Source: Pseudomonas saponiphila (GTDB lineage: Bacteria; Pseudomonadota; Gammaproteobacteria; Pseudomonadales; Pseudomonadaceae). Taken from it: a stretch of DNA of 64,000 bases. Each line of letters opens with the position of its first letter. Position 1 is the first letter of the stretch. Of this stretch, positions 52,381 to 62,284 are shown one piece after another. The notes under the pieces are model-generated. The model did not search any database and was not told where the DNA came from. It saw only the letters and a list, made by a program, of their open reading frames with translations. A program made the translations under genes and the position numbers. The stretch is taken from positions 2,170,001 to 2,234,000 of the forward strand of contig NZ_FNTJ01000002.1 in assembly GCF_900105185.1 (NCBI RefSeq), given 5' to 3'.

Positions 52381-53787
52381 ATGGCAATCAAGGTTCTACT
52401 GGTCGAAGACGATCGTGCTTTGCGCGAAGCCCTGGCGGATACCCTGCTGCTGGCCGGTCATGACTACCAGGCGGTTGGCAGTGCGGAAGAGGCGCTGGAA
52501 GCGGTAGCCGTCGAGTCCTTCAGTCTGGTGGTCAGTGATGTGAACATGCCGGGTATGGACGGCCACCAGTTGCTGGGGCTGCTGCGTGCCCGTCAGCCGC
52601 AACTGCCGGTGTTGCTGATGACCGCTCACGGCGCCGTCGAGCGTGCCGTGGAGGCCATGCGCCAGGGAGCTGCCGATTATCTGGTCAAGCCCTTCGAGCC
52701 CAAGGCGTTGCTGGAGCTGGTGGCTCGTCATGCCTTGGGTTGCCTGGGAGCAAGTGACGGTGAGGGGCCGGTGGCTTTCGAGCCGGCCAGTGCCCAGTTG
52801 CTGGAGTTGGCCGCGCGCGTGGCTCGCAGTGATTCCACGGTGCTGATCTCCGGCGAGTCGGGCACCGGCAAGGAAGTGCTGGCGCGCTATATCCATCAGC
52901 ATTCCCATCGGGCCAGCCAGCCTTTCATTGCCATTAACTGCGCAGCGATTCCCGACAACATGCTTGAAGCCACCTTGTTCGGGCATGAGAAAGGATCCTT
53001 TACCGGTGCCATTGCGGCCCAGCCTGGCAAGTTCGAGCAGGCCGATGGCGGCACCATCCTTTTGGATGAAATCTCCGAAATGCCCCTGGGGCTGCAGGCC
53101 AAGTTGCTGCGGGTCTTGCAGGAGCGCGAGGTGGAGCGGGTTGGCGCCCGCAAGCCGATCACCCTGGATATCCGAGTAGTGGCCACCACCAACCGCGATC
53201 TGGCGGGGGAGGTGGCGGCCGGGCGCTTCCGTGAAGACCTATACTATCGCCTGTCGGTATTTCCCCTGGCGTGGCGCCCGCTGCGCGAGCGGACCGCCGA
53301 TATCCTGCCGCTGGCCGAGCGATTGTTGGCCAAGCACGTCAATAAAATGAAGCATGCGGCTGCCAGACTCTCTGCCGAGGCTCAGGCCTGCCTGCTGGCT
53401 TATCCCTGGCCGGGCAACGTTCGCGAGCTGGACAATGCCATGCAGCGAGCCCTGATCCTGCAGCAAGGGGGGCTGATCCAGCCGGAGGACTTCTGTCTGG
53501 CCGGGCCGGTCGCCTGCGCGCCACTGCCGGCTTTGTCGGTGGCCGGTCAGTCGGCGCCGCGCGGCGTGGTCAACGCCGTTGAGGGGGCGCCTCAGGAGTC
53601 GGGCGGCCTGGGCGACGATCTGCGGCGCCGGGAATTCCAGATGATCATCGATACCTTGCGTTCCGAGCGCGGGCGTCGCAAGGAAGCGGCGGAGCGATTG
53701 GGGATCAGTCCGCGCACCCTGCGTTACAAGTTGGCGCAGATGCGTGACGCCGGAATGGATGTCGATGCCTATCTGTTTGCTACTTGA
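52381..53787 (+). CDS. fleR: Sigma-54-dependent flagellar response regulator FleR
   Basis: This 468-residue regulator has a receiver with phospho-Asp 53 (VVSDVNMPGMDG), an AAA+ domain with Walker A GESGTGKE and the sigma-54 loop in the variant GSFTGA, and a C-terminal Fis-type helix-turn-helix (RKEAAERLGISPRTLRYKL). FleR activates the hook-basal-body genes of class III. The start ATG 52381 (MAIKVLLVEDD) is the standard receiver start. A weak hairpin with TTTT follows at 53800-53820. Confidence 0.95.
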   Translation: MAIKVLLVEDDRALREALADTLLLAGHDYQAVGSAEEALEAVAVESFSLVVSDVNMPGMDGHQLLGLLRARQPQLPVLLMTAHGAVERAVEAMRQGAADYLVKPFEPKALLELVARHALGCLGASDGEGPVAFEPASAQLLELAARVARSDSTVLISGESGTGKEVLARYIHQHSHRASQPFIAINCAAIPDNMLEATLFGHEKGSFTGAIAAQPGKFEQADGGTILLDEISEMPLGLQAKLLRVLQEREVERVGARKPITLDIRVVATTNRDLAGEVAAGRFREDLYYRLSVFPLAWRPLRERTADILPLAERLLAKHVNKMKHAAARLSAEAQACLLAYPWPGNVRELDNAMQRALILQQGGLIQPEDFCLAGPVACAPLPALSVAGQSAPRGVVNAVEGAPQESGGLGDDLRRREFQMIIDTLRSERGRRKEAAERLGISPRTLRYKLAQMRDAGMDVDAYLFAT

Positions 53788-53839
53788 TTGTTCATCGGCA
53801 AAGCCTCGGACGGGCTTTTGTCGCGCAAGGCCATGGAGC

Positions 53840-53855
53840 TGGCACCCTTGTTGCT
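53840..53855 (+). promoter_or_regulatory. Sigma-54 promoter of fliEFGHIJ
   Basis: TGGCACCCTTGTTGCT is a near-perfect -24/-12 element with GG and GC 10 nt apart, about 60 bp before fliE. FleQ-dependent control of this operon is known in P. aeruginosa. Confidence 0.92.
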
Positions 53856-53916
53856 AAGACCTCACTAACCGCACAGTGAGTGTCAAAAAATTGCGGGTCG
53901 TCAGAGAGAGTAGACC

Positions 53917-54243
53917 ATGAGCCAAGGTGTTGAATTTAATCGGTTGATGCTGGATATGCGGGCCATGCAGATGGACGCGATGTCGCAGCCTAAATCCGCC
54001 GCAGTGGCAGAAGTCGGCGGCAGTAGCTTCGCGGACATGCTTGGTCAGGCCGTGAACAAGGTCAATGACACTCAGCAGGCTTCCAATCAGCTGGCCAGCG
54101 CTTTTGAAATTGGCAAAAGCGGTGTCGACCTGACTGACGTGATGATTTCCTCGCAGAAGGCCAGTGTGTCTTTTCAAGCTTTGACCCAGGTGCGCAACAA
54201 GCTGGTTCAAGCGTATCAAGACATCATGCAGATGCCGGTTTAA
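53917..54243 (+). CDS. fliE: Flagellar basal-body protein FliE
   Basis: This 108-residue protein links the MS ring to the rod. The conserved C-terminal helices [34 protein letters not shown] (key parts DLTDVMIS and QVRNKLV) are clear. It has no signal peptide, because FliE uses the flagellar type III route. It is first in the operon behind the sigma-54 promoter, and fliF starts 15 bp later. Confidence 0.95.
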   Translation: MSQGVEFNRLMLDMRAMQMDAMSQPKSAAVAEVGGSSFADMLGQAVNKVNDTQQASNQLASAFEIGKSGVDLTDVMISSQKASVSFQALTQVRNKLVQAYQDIMQMPV

Positions 54244-54258
54244 GGACGAGATTGAGTC

Positions 54259-56046
54259 ATGGCAGAAGCAGTCGCCGATAACGTACCGGCCAAGGCCACC
54301 CCGATAGACGGTAAACCGCCGCTGTTCGGTCTGTCCTTCCTGGAAAACCTGTCCCAGATGACCATGCTGCGTCAGGTTGGCCTGTTGGTAGGCCTGGCCG
54401 CCAGCGTGGCGATCGGTTTTGCCGTGGTGCTGTGGTCGCAGCAGCCCGATTACCGGCCGCTGTACGGCAGCCTGGCCGGTATGGATGCCAAGCAAGTCAT
54501 GGATACCCTGGCTTCTGCCGACATCCCTTACACCGTCGAGCCCAATTCCGGTGCCTTGCTGGTCAAGGCCGATGATCTGTCCCGAGCTCGCATGAAGCTG
54601 GCTGCCGCTGGCGTGGCGCCGGGAGACGGTAACGTCGGCTTCGAGATCCTCGATAAGGACCAGGGCCTGGGTACCAGCCAGTTCATGGAGGCGACTCGCT
54701 ATCGTCGCGGCTTGGAAGGCGAACTGGCCCGGACCATCTCCAGCCTGAACAACGTCAAGGGCGCCCGCGTGCACCTGGCGATTCCGAAAAGCTCGGTGTT
54801 CGTGCGCGACGAGCGCAAGCCCAGCGCATCGGTGTTGGTGGAGCTGTACTCCGGTCGCTCTCTGGAGCCAGGTCAGGTCATGGCCATCATCAACCTGGTG
54901 GCCACCAGCGTCCCCGAGCTGAGCAAGTCCCAGGTCACTGTGGTCGACCAGAAGGGCAACCTGCTCTCCGATCAGGCGGAAAACTCCGCATTGACCATGG
55001 CCGGCAAGCAGTTCGATTACAGCCGTCGCCTGGAAAGCATGCTGACCCAGCGGGTGCACAACATTCTGCAGCCGGTGCTGGGCAACGATCGCTACAAGGC
55101 TGAAGTCTCGGCGGATGTCGACTTCAGTGCGGTGGAGTCCACTTCCGAGCAGTTCAACCCCGATCAGCCGGCGCTGCGCAGCGAGCAGTCGGTCAACGAG
55201 CAGCGCTCCAGCAGCAATGGTCCGCAAGGCGTACCGGGCGCTCTGAGCAACCAGCCGCCATCATCGGCGTCGGCGCCGCAAACCACCGGGGGCGCGACTG
55301 CCTCCGCGGGCATGGTGCAACCGGGCCAGCCGCTGCTGGATGCCAATGGTCAACAGGTCATGGATCCGGCCACCGGTCAGCCGATGCTGGCACCGTACCC
55401 GGCGGACAAGCGTCAACAATCCACCAAGAACTTCGAGCTCGATCGCTCCATCAGCCACACCAAGCAGCAGCAGGGACGGGTCAATCGCCTGTCGGTAGCG
55501 GTGGTGGTGGACGATCAGGTCAAGGTCAACCCGGCCAATGGCGAAACCACTCGTGCTCCCTGGAGCGCCGACGAATTGGCGCGGTTCACCCGATTGGTGC
55601 AGGACGCGGTAGGTTTCGATGCCAGCCGTGGCGACAGCGTCAGTGTGATCAACGTGCCGTTCTCCGCCGAGCGTGGAGAGGTGGTCGCCGATATTCCGTT
55701 CTATTCGCAGCCCTGGTTCTGGGACATCGTCAAGCAGGTCCTGGGCGTGCTGTTCATCCTGGTGCTGGTGTTCGGCGTGCTGCGCCCGGTGCTCAACAAC
55801 ATCACTGGCGGCGGCAAGAACAAGCAATTGGCAGGTCTTGGCAGTGATGTCGAGCTGGGCGGCATGGGCGGCCTGGATGGCGAGCTGGCCAATGATCGCG
55901 TCAGCCTCGGTGGTCCGCAAAGCATCCTGCTGCCGAGCCCGAGCGAGGGCTATGACGCTCAGTTGAACGCAATCAAGAGTCTGGTGGCTGAAGACCCGGG
56001 TCGTGTGGCTCAGGTCGTGAAAGAGTGGATTAACGCAGATGAGTGA
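54259..56046 (+). CDS. fliF: Flagellar MS-ring protein FliF
   Basis: This 595-residue inner-membrane protein builds the MS ring. It has an N-terminal membrane helix (LLVGLAASVAIGFAVVLWS), ring-building motifs RBM1-3 in the periplasm (RPLYGSLAGMDAKQVMDTL and GARVHLAIPKSSVFVRDER), a long Pro/Gln/Ser-rich linker about residues 300-390, a second membrane helix (VLGVLFILVLVFGVLRPVL) and a cytoplasmic FliG-binding tail (VKEWINADE). Its last codons overlap fliG by 8 bp. Confidence 0.96.
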   Translation: MAEAVADNVPAKATPIDGKPPLFGLSFLENLSQMTMLRQVGLLVGLAASVAIGFAVVLWSQQPDYRPLYGSLAGMDAKQVMDTLASADIPYTVEPNSGALLVKADDLSRARMKLAAAGVAPGDGNVGFEILDKDQGLGTSQFMEATRYRRGLEGELARTISSLNNVKGARVHLAIPKSSVFVRDERKPSASVLVELYSGRSLEPGQVMAIINLVATSVPELSKSQVTVVDQKGNLLSDQAENSALTMAGKQFDYSRRLESMLTQRVHNILQPVLGNDRYKAEVSADVDFSAVESTSEQFNPDQPALRSEQSVNEQRSSSNGPQGVPGALSNQPPSSASAPQTTGGATASAGMVQPGQPLLDANGQQVMDPATGQPMLAPYPADKRQQSTKNFELDRSISHTKQQQGRVNRLSVAVVVDDQVKVNPANGETTRAPWSADELARFTRLVQDAVGFDASRGDSVSVINVPFSAERGEVVADIPFYSQPWFWDIVKQVLGVLFILVLVFGVLRPVLNNITGGGKNKQLAGLGSDVELGGMGGLDGELANDRVSLGGPQSILLPSPSEGYDAQLNAIKSLVAEDPGRVAQVVKEWINADE

Positions 56047-57058
56047 TAACCGAGCCGCTACCGCCAAACTGACCCGGGTCGACAAAGCCGCGATTCTGCT
56101 GCTGTCCCTGGGTTCCACCGATGCCGCGCAAGTGCTGCGCCACATGGGACCCAAAGAGGTCCAGCGTGTGGGTGTGGCCATGGCGCAGATGGGCAACGTG
56201 CACCGCGAGCAGGTCGAGCAGGTGATGAGCGAGTTCGTCGACATCGTCGGCGATCAGACCAGCCTGGGCGTGGGCTCCGATGACTACGTGCGCAAAATGC
56301 TCACCCAGGCCCTGGGCGAAGACAAGGCCAACGGCCTGATCGACCGCATCCTGCTGGGTGGCAACACCAGCGGCCTGGACAGCCTGAAGTGGATGGAGCC
56401 CCGGGCCGTTGCGGACGTGATTCGTTACGAGCACCCGCAGATCCAGGCCATCGTCGTCGCCTATCTGGATCCGGATCAGGCTGGTGAAGTGCTGGGCAAC
56501 TTCGACCACAAGGCGCGTCTGGATATCATCTTGCGGGTTTCCTCGCTCAATACCGTGCAGCCGGCGGCGCTCAAAGAACTGAACCAGATCCTTGAGAAGC
56601 AGTTCTCCGGCAACTCCAACGCTTCCCGTACTACCTTGGGTGGTATCAAGCGTGCGGCCGACATCATGAACTTCCTCGACAGCTCGATCGAAGGCCAGTT
56701 GATGGATTCGATCCGCGAAGTCGACGAAGACCTGTCTGGTCAGATCGAAGACCTGATGTTCGTGTTCAACAACCTGGCCGATGTCGACGATCGCGGCATT
56801 CAGGCGCTGTTGCGCGAAGTGTCTTCCGACGTGCTGGTACTGGCCCTCAAGGGCTCGGACGAAGGGGTCAAGGAGAAGATCTTCAAGAACATGTCCAAGC
56901 GTGCGGCGGAGCTGCTGCGCGACGATCTGGAAGCCAAGGGGCCGGTTCGCGTCAGCGACGTGGAAACGGCGCAGAAGGAAATCCTCACCATTGCCCGCCG
57001 TATGGCCGAAGCCGGAGAGATCGTTCTCGGCGGGAAGGGCGGCGAAGAAATGATCTAA
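56039..57058 (+). CDS. fliG: Flagellar motor switch protein FliG
   Basis: This 339-residue rotor protein transmits torque from the stators and joins the switch complex to the MS ring. The N-terminal domain (KAAILLLSLGSTDAAQVLRHM), the middle EHPQ motif (IRYEHPQIQAIVV) and the C-terminal torque helix with charged residues (VLALKGSDEGVKEKIFKNMSKRAAELLRDDLE) are present. The start overlaps fliF, indicating coupled translation and matched stoichiometry. Confidence 0.96.
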   Translation: MSDNRAATAKLTRVDKAAILLLSLGSTDAAQVLRHMGPKEVQRVGVAMAQMGNVHREQVEQVMSEFVDIVGDQTSLGVGSDDYVRKMLTQALGEDKANGLIDRILLGGNTSGLDSLKWMEPRAVADVIRYEHPQIQAIVVAYLDPDQAGEVLGNFDHKARLDIILRVSSLNTVQPAALKELNQILEKQFSGNSNASRTTLGGIKRAADIMNFLDSSIEGQLMDSIREVDEDLSGQIEDLMFVFNNLADVDDRGIQALLREVSSDVLVLALKGSDEGVKEKIFKNMSKRAAELLRDDLEAKGPVRVSDVETAQKEILTIARRMAEAGEIVLGGKGGEEMI

Positions 57059-57067
57059 GGTCGCTTT

Positions 57068-57904
57068 ATGTCGTCCAGCAGTGATGAGTCCCACAGCGAA
57101 CTGATTCGTGCCCGGGACGTCGAGGGTTTTGACGTCTGGGCGCTGCCCAGTTTCGATCCCGAGCCGCCCGAGCCCGAGCCCGAGCCTGAAGAGATTCTGG
57201 AAGAGATCGAGGAAGTGCCGCTGGAGGAAGTCCAGCCGCTGACCCTTGAAGAGCTCGAGAGCATTCGTCAGGAAGCCTACAACGAAGGTTTCGCCACCGG
57301 CGAGAAAGAAGGCTTTCACAGCACGACGCTCAAGGTCCGGCAGGAAGCCGAAGTTGCTCTGGCTGCCAAGTTGCAGGCCCTCGAGCAGCTGATGGTCAAC
57401 CTGTTCGAGCCTATTGCCGAGCAAGACACGCAGATCGAGAAAACCCTGGTGGAACTGGTCAAGCACGTCACCCGTGAGGTGATCCAGCGTGAATTGGCGA
57501 TGGATTCCAGCCAGATCGAGCACGTCATGCGCGAAGCCCTCAAGCTGCTGCCCCTGGGTGTCGGCAATGTGCGTCTCTACGTCAATCCGCAGGACTTCGA
57601 GCAGGTCAAGAGCCTGCGCGAGCGGCACGAGGAGAGCTGGCGCATCGTCGAGGATGAGGCACTGCTGCCTGGCGGCTGCCGGGCCGAAACCGAGCACAGT
57701 CGCATCGATGCCAGCGTCGAAACTCGTATCACCCAGGCCATGGATCAGTTGTTCGATCAGATGCACGAGCAATCGCTGCACCCGGCGGCCGCGGACCTGA
57801 GCCTGGATCTTGGTCCACGGACGCCGTCGTTGTCGGACATCGATGCCGAGCAATCTTTGCTCACCGAGCACCCCGAGCCTGCGGAAACTGCTGATGCGCC
57901 TTGA
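57068..57904 (+). CDS. fliH: Flagellar export regulator FliH
   Basis: This 278-residue protein holds the ATPase FliI as a heterotrimer and delivers it to the export gate. The N-terminal third is strongly acidic with Glu-Pro repeats (about residues 35-60), longer than in enteric FliH. The conserved glycine-repeat helix region ([15 protein letters not shown]) and the C-terminal FliI-binding domain ([16 protein letters not shown]) follow. It overlaps fliI by 11 bp. Confidence 0.93.
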   Translation: MSSSSDESHSELIRARDVEGFDVWALPSFDPEPPEPEPEPEEILEEIEEVPLEEVQPLTLEELESIRQEAYNEGFATGEKEGFHSTTLKVRQEAEVALAAKLQALEQLMVNLFEPIAEQDTQIEKTLVELVKHVTREVIQRELAMDSSQIEHVMREALKLLPLGVGNVRLYVNPQDFEQVKSLRERHEESWRIVEDEALLPGGCRAETEHSRIDASVETRITQAMDQLFDQMHEQSLHPAAADLSLDLGPRTPSLSDIDAEQSLLTEHPEPAETADAP

Positions 57905-59252
57905 ACGCACCAGTTTCGGCAAGCGCCTGGGGGGCTACGCCGAGGCCGTCAAGCTGCCAGGGCAGCCCATCCTGGAAGGGCGTCTGCTGCGTATGGTCGG
58001 CCTGACCCTGGAAGCGGAAGGATTACGCGCCGCCATGGGCACTCGTTGCCTGGTGATCAACGATGACAGCTATCATCCGGTCCAGGTCGAGGCCGAAGTC
58101 ATGGGGTTCTCCGGGGGCAAGGTGTTCCTGATGCCGGTGGGCAGCGTCGCCGGGATTGCGCCGGGTGCCCGCGTGGTGCCGCAGGCCGACACCGGGCGCC
58201 TGCCCATGGGCATGAGCATGCTCGGGCGCGTGCTGGATGGCGCCGGTCGGGCGCTGGACGGCAAGGGCTCCATGCGCGCCGAAGACTGGGTGCCGATGGA
58301 TGGTCCGACCATCAACCCCCTCAAGCGCGATCCCATCAGTCAGCCGCTGGATGTGGGGATTCGCAGCATCAACGGTTTATTGACAGTGGGTCGAGGCCAG
58401 CGTCTTGGCCTGTTCGCCGGTACCGGTGTGGGCAAGAGTGTGCTGCTGGGCATGATGACCCGCTTCACCGAGGCCGACATCATCGTGGTTGGGCTGATCG
58501 GTGAGCGGGGGCGTGAGGTCAAGGAGTTCATCGAGCACATCCTGGGCGAAGAAGGCCTCAAGCGTTCGGTGGTGGTGGCTTCGCCGGCGGACGACGCGCC
58601 GCTGATGCGGCTGCGGGCGGCAATGTACTGCACGCGGATCGCCGAATATTTTCGCGACAAGGGCAAGAATGTCCTGTTGCTGATGGATTCCCTGACTCGT
58701 TTCGCCCAGGCCCAGCGGGAAATCGCCCTGGCCATTGGTGAGCCGCCCGCCACCAAGGGTTATCCGCCTTCGGTGTTCGCCAAGCTGCCCAAGCTGGTGG
58801 AGCGGGCCGGTAACGCCGAGGCCGGCGGTGGTTCGATCACGGCCTTCTACACCGTGCTGTCCGAGGGTGATGACCAGCAGGACCCTATCGCCGACTCGGC
58901 CCGAGGCGTGCTCGACGGGCATATCGTGCTGTCCCGGCGCCTGGCGGAGGAGGGGCATTATCCCGCCATCGACATCGAAGCCTCCATCAGCCGGGTCATG
59001 CCGGCGGTGATCAGCCCCGACAACATGGCGCGGGCCCAGTACTTCAAACAGCTGTGGTCGCGTTATCAGCAGGCGCGGGATCTGATCAGCGTCGGCGCTT
59101 ATGTGGCAGGCGGTGATCGCGATACCGACACGGCGATTTCCTTGCAGCCGGCCATGGTTGCCTACCTGCGCCAGGGGTTGAACGACAACGTCAGCCTGGG
59201 CCACAGCCAAACCCATCTGGAGATGCTGTTCGCTCCGGCGACGGGCGGTTAA
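57894..59252 (+). CDS. fliI: Flagellum-specific export ATPase FliI
   Basis: This 452-residue F1-beta-like ATPase energises substrate entry to the flagellar type III gate. Walker A AGTGVGKS is at about 175-182, with [15 protein letters not shown], Walker [19 protein letters not shown] and the family loop [17 protein letters not shown]. The start ATG 57894 lies inside the last codons of fliH; longer frames within fliH are rejected because [13 protein letters not shown] is the normal N-terminus. Confidence 0.96.
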   Translation: MRLERTSFGKRLGGYAEAVKLPGQPILEGRLLRMVGLTLEAEGLRAAMGTRCLVINDDSYHPVQVEAEVMGFSGGKVFLMPVGSVAGIAPGARVVPQADTGRLPMGMSMLGRVLDGAGRALDGKGSMRAEDWVPMDGPTINPLKRDPISQPLDVGIRSINGLLTVGRGQRLGLFAGTGVGKSVLLGMMTRFTEADIIVVGLIGERGREVKEFIEHILGEEGLKRSVVVASPADDAPLMRLRAAMYCTRIAEYFRDKGKNVLLLMDSLTRFAQAQREIALAIGEPPATKGYPPSVFAKLPKLVERAGNAEAGGGSITAFYTVLSEGDDQQDPIADSARGVLDGHIVLSRRLAEEGHYPAIDIEASISRVMPAVISPDNMARAQYFKQLWSRYQQARDLISVGAYVAGGDRDTDTAISLQPAMVAYLRQGLNDNVSLGHSQTHLEMLFAPATGG

Positions 59253-59258
59253 CCGGCC

Positions 59259-59708
59259 ATGGCCGATAGCCGTGCGGCGCGTCTGGCGCCGGTGGTGGAC
59301 ATGGCTGAAAGCGCCGAGCGTACCGCTGCCCAGCGCCTGGAATACTTCCATGGGCAGGTGCGCGTGGCCGAGAGCAAGCTGGGGGACCTGGAGCGCTTTC
59401 GCGGCGATTACCAGGAGCAGTGGGTCGAGCGTGGCAAGCTGGGCGTCAGCGGTCACTGGCTGATGAACTACCAGTACTTTCTCAGTCAGTTGGACACCGC
59501 GGTGGCCCAGCAGCGGCAAAGCCTGGCCTGGCATCAGAACAACCTCGATCGCGCGCGGGAGGCCTGGCAGCAGGCTTATGCCCGGGTGGAAGGGTTGCGC
59601 AAGCTGGTGCAGCGCTATATCGACGAGGCTCGGGCGCTTGAGGACAAGCGCGAACAGAAGCTGCTGGATGAACTTTCCCAGCGTCTGCCCCGTCAGAATC
59701 CCTACTGA
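59259..59708 (+). CDS. fliJ: Flagellar export chaperone FliJ
   Basis: This 149-residue protein is almost entirely an antiparallel coiled coil (MAESAERTAAQRLEYFHGQV, LAWHQNNLDRAREAWQQAYARVEGL), as in the FliJ stalk that resembles F1 gamma. It connects the FliI hexamer to FlhA and escorts chaperones. It starts 6 bp after fliI and is the last gene of the fliEFGHIJ operon. Confidence 0.93.
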   Translation: MADSRAARLAPVVDMAESAERTAAQRLEYFHGQVRVAESKLGDLERFRGDYQEQWVERGKLGVSGHWLMNYQYFLSQLDTAVAQQRQSLAWHQNNLDRAREAWQQAYARVEGLRKLVQRYIDEARALEDKREQKLLDELSQRLPRQNPY

Positions 59709-59795
59709 TAGCGCTCATTTTTCGTCTGCAGGTTGTTCGTCTGCCCGGTGGGTGCTAAACCTTCTAAACGTCGTCAATGACAAGGAAGCAGTCAC

Positions 59796-60101
59796 ATGTC
59801 GGTCGTTACAGAAATATCCCCGGACGGTCAGAAACTCACGATCTCCATCCGTGGGCGCTTCGATTTCGGGCGTCATCAGGAGTTTCGCGAATCTTACGAG
59901 CGGCTCAATCGGACGCCGGAGTCCATCGTGGTGGACCTCAAGGAGGCTACCTACCTCGACAGCTCTGCCCTGGGCATGCTGCTACTGCTGCGTGACCATG
60001 CCGGCGGCGACAATGCCGATGTCCGGGTGATCAACAGCAACTCGGATGTGCGCAAGATTCTCGCCATCTCCAATTTCGACAAGCTTTTCGACATCAGTTG
60101 A
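59796..60101 (+). CDS. hsbA: Anti-sigma factor antagonist HsbA (STAS domain)
   Basis: This 101-residue STAS protein has the phosphorylatable serine in ATYLDSSALGMLLLL (Ser 56). In P. aeruginosa HsbA binds the anti-sigma factor FlgM when unphosphorylated, freeing or blocking FliA, and stimulates the diguanylate cyclase HsbD when phosphorylated, so it links motility to biofilm. It is followed by hsbR with overlapping or adjacent starts. The module sits inside the flagellar cluster here, between fliJ and fliK. Confidence 0.9.
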   Translation: MSVVTEISPDGQKLTISIRGRFDFGRHQEFRESYERLNRTPESIVVDLKEATYLDSSALGMLLLLRDHAGGDNADVRVINSNSDVRKILAISNFDKLFDIS

Positions 60102-60115
60102 GCGGGCTGCGCTCG

Positions 60116-61813
60116 ATGGCCGAGCCCCTGTGCGTGCTGATTGCCGAAGATGGCGCGGCGGACCGTCTGCTGCTGTCCAGCATTATCCGGCGCCAGGGGC
60201 ATCAGGTGCTGGCGGCCAGCAATGGTGCCGAGGCCCTGGCGCTGTTCGAGCAGCGGCGACCACAGATCGTGCTGATGGATGCGCTGATGCCGGTGATGGA
60301 CGGTTTCGAGGCGGCGCGGCGGATCAAGGCCCTGGCGGGCGAGACTCTGGTGCCGATCATCTTTCTGACCTCCCTGAGCGAGAGCGAGGCGCTTGCCCGT
60401 TGCCTGGAGGCTGGTGGCGACGACTTTCTGGCCAAGCCTTACAACCCGGTGATCCTTGGCGCCAAGATCAATGCCATGGACCGATTGCGTCGCCTGCAGG
60501 AAACCGTGCTGGCGCAGCGCGATCAGATTACCCGTCACCACGATTACCTGCTCAACGAGCAGCGAGTGGCCAAGGCGGTGTTCGACAAGGTGGCCCATTC
60601 CGGCTGCCTGGATGCGCCAAACATCCGCTACCTGCAATCGCCTTATGCGCTGTTCAATGGCGATCTGTTGCTGGCGGCCTATACCCCGGCGGGGGACATG
60701 CATGTGCTGTTGGGGGATTTCACCGGGCACGGTTTGCCCGCGGCCGTGGGGGCGATGCCTCTGGCCGAGGTGTTCTATGGCATGACCGCCAAGGGCTACG
60801 GTTTGCCGGAAACCCTGCGGGAGATGAACGCCAAGCTCAAGCGCATCCTGCCGGTGGACATGTTCTGTTGCGCGACCCTGTTGTGCCTGAGTTACCAGCG
60901 ACGGTCAGTGGAGGTGTGGAACGGCGGCATGCCCGAGGGCTATCTGTATCGCCATGCCAGTGACGCGCGCACGCCCCTGGTGGCGCAGCATCTGCCCCTT
61001 GGAATATTGAGTGCCGAGGCGTTCGAGGATCGTACCGAGGTGTTCTCCATGGTGCCCGGGGACCGGGTGTTCCTGTTGTCCGACGGGGTGATCGACACCT
61101 GCAATGCCGAGGATGAGCTGTTTGGCGTGGATCGACTGCATCGGGTGTTTGCCGCCAACCGCCAGCCGGAGCGACTGTTCGAGGAGGTCCAGCAGGCCCT
61201 GGAGAGCTTTGGCGGCAATGCCCGGGACGATGTGAGCATGGTCGAGGTCGGGTTGCCGGAGTTCCCCAGGTTGACGCCGCCGGCTCCGGTGTACTCCGAC
61301 AGCGGCCAGTCCTGTCCACTGGACTGGTCGTTGAGTTTCGAGTTTCGCGCCGCCACCCTCAAACGCTTCAATCCGCTGCCATACCTGTTGCAGCTGCTGC
61401 TTGAAGTACACGGTCTGCGCTCTCAGAGCGGGGCTCTTTACAGTGTTCTGGCCGAGCTCTATTCCAATGCTCTGGAGCATGGAGTGCTCAAGCTCGATTC
61501 CCGGCTCAAGCGCGATGCCGAGGGTTTTACCCGCTACTACCGTGAGCGCGCGACGAGGCTGGAGCAATTGCAGGAAGGTTTTGTCCGGGTGCACCTGCAG
61601 GTACAGCCGCAGGGGGCGGGAGGGCGGCTGGTGGTGCGGGTAGAGGACAGCGGCGAGGGCTTTGATGTGGCGGCCGTTCTGGCTCGTCCCAACGATGCCG
61701 GACGGCTTTCGGGGCGCGGCGTCAGCCTGATCCGACAGATGAGCCGCGAGGCTCTGTGGTCGGACGATGGGCGCAGTGTCTGCGTGGAGTTTTCCTGGGA
61801 CGCTCTGGCATAA
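60116..61813 (+). CDS. hsbR: Response regulator HsbR with PP2C phosphatase and kinase domains
   Basis: This 565-residue protein has a receiver (residues 5-120, phospho-Asp 55 in IVLMDALMPVMDG), a linker helix, a SpoIIE/PP2C-type phosphatase (about 180-370, GDFTGHGLPAAVGAMPLAEVF, LLSDGVIDTCN, ARDDVSMVEV) and a C-terminal HATPase of the anti-sigma kinase type (AELYSNALEHGVLKLDS, RGVSLIRQMS). It switches the phosphorylation state of HsbA and is itself controlled by HptB. ATG 60116 is preferred to a TTG at 60098 that overlaps the hsbA stop. Confidence 0.9.
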   Translation: MAEPLCVLIAEDGAADRLLLSSIIRRQGHQVLAASNGAEALALFEQRRPQIVLMDALMPVMDGFEAARRIKALAGETLVPIIFLTSLSESEALARCLEAGGDDFLAKPYNPVILGAKINAMDRLRRLQETVLAQRDQITRHHDYLLNEQRVAKAVFDKVAHSGCLDAPNIRYLQSPYALFNGDLLLAAYTPAGDMHVLLGDFTGHGLPAAVGAMPLAEVFYGMTAKGYGLPETLREMNAKLKRILPVDMFCCATLLCLSYQRRSVEVWNGGMPEGYLYRHASDARTPLVAQHLPLGILSAEAFEDRTEVFSMVPGDRVFLLSDGVIDTCNAEDELFGVDRLHRVFAANRQPERLFEEVQQALESFGGNARDDVSMVEVGLPEFPRLTPPAPVYSDSGQSCPLDWSLSFEFRAATLKRFNPLPYLLQLLLEVHGLRSQSGALYSVLAELYSNALEHGVLKLDSRLKRDAEGFTRYYRERATRLEQLQEGFVRVHLQVQPQGAGGRLVVRVEDSGEGFDVAAVLARPNDAGRLSGRGVSLIRQMSREALWSDDGRSVCVEFSWDALA

Positions 61814-61844
61814 TCCCGAGGGTTCTTGATCAAGGAGTGAACAA

Positions 61845-62189
61845 GTGGCTGAGATACATCTGGACCACACGGTACTCAATGCATTGCAGGAAGTCATGGA
61901 GGATGAATACCCCATCCTGCTGGATACTTTCGTCTGCGATTCAGAGGAGCGAGTGCGGCTGCTGCAGCAGTCCGAGGACGCGCTGCAACTGGTGGCCACC
62001 GCTCACAGCCTCAAGGGCAGCAGCAGCAACATGGGGGCCATCCGCCTGGCGGAACTCTGCCATGAGCTGGAGTTGCGGGCCGGGCAGTCCGCCACTGATG
62101 GCATAGCCCGCCTGGTCGGAGAGATTGATGGCGAGTTCGCCATTGTCCGGCGCTTGTGCCAGCAGGAACTGCAGCGTTTTCACTGTTGA
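61845..62189 (+). CDS. hptB: Histidine phosphotransfer protein HptB
   Basis: This 114-residue HPt four-helix protein has the phospho-His 54 in ATAHSLKGSSSNMGA. It starts with GTG 61845 after AAGGAGTGAACAA. In P. aeruginosa HptB receives phosphate from hybrid kinases (PA1611, ErcS', SagS) and passes it to HsbR, setting the HsbA switch. It is the third gene of the hsb module, co-directional with hsbR and 31 bp downstream. Confidence 0.9.
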   Translation: MAEIHLDHTVLNALQEVMEDEYPILLDTFVCDSEERVRLLQQSEDALQLVATAHSLKGSSSNMGAIRLAELCHELELRAGQSATDGIARLVGEIDGEFAIVRRLCQQELQRFHC

Positions 62190-62218
62190 GCAATATTTTT
62201 TCAGTCGGTTGAGGAAAC

Positions 62219-62234
62219 TGGCTCGACCCTTGCA
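62219..62234 (+). promoter_or_regulatory. Sigma-54 promoter of fliK
   Basis: TGGCTCGACCCTTGCA has GG (62220-21) and GC (62232-33) 10 nt apart, fitting the -24/-12 consensus, about 50 bp before fliK. Confidence 0.8.
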
Positions 62235-62284
62235 CTCAAGTCTCGTGACTGTACCTACGATCCCCGTGCAGCGGAGACTGTCCC

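Noticed and set aside
53854..57922. Two long minus-strand frames opposite fliE/fliF and fliG/fliH
   Set aside because: The plus-strand flagellar genes have complete domains and coupled starts; the opposite frames are compositional shadows.
58377..59534. 385-codon minus-strand frame opposite fliI/fliJ
   Set aside because: It lies opposite the intact FliI ATPase with all its motifs; no ribosome site or domain supports the shadow frame.
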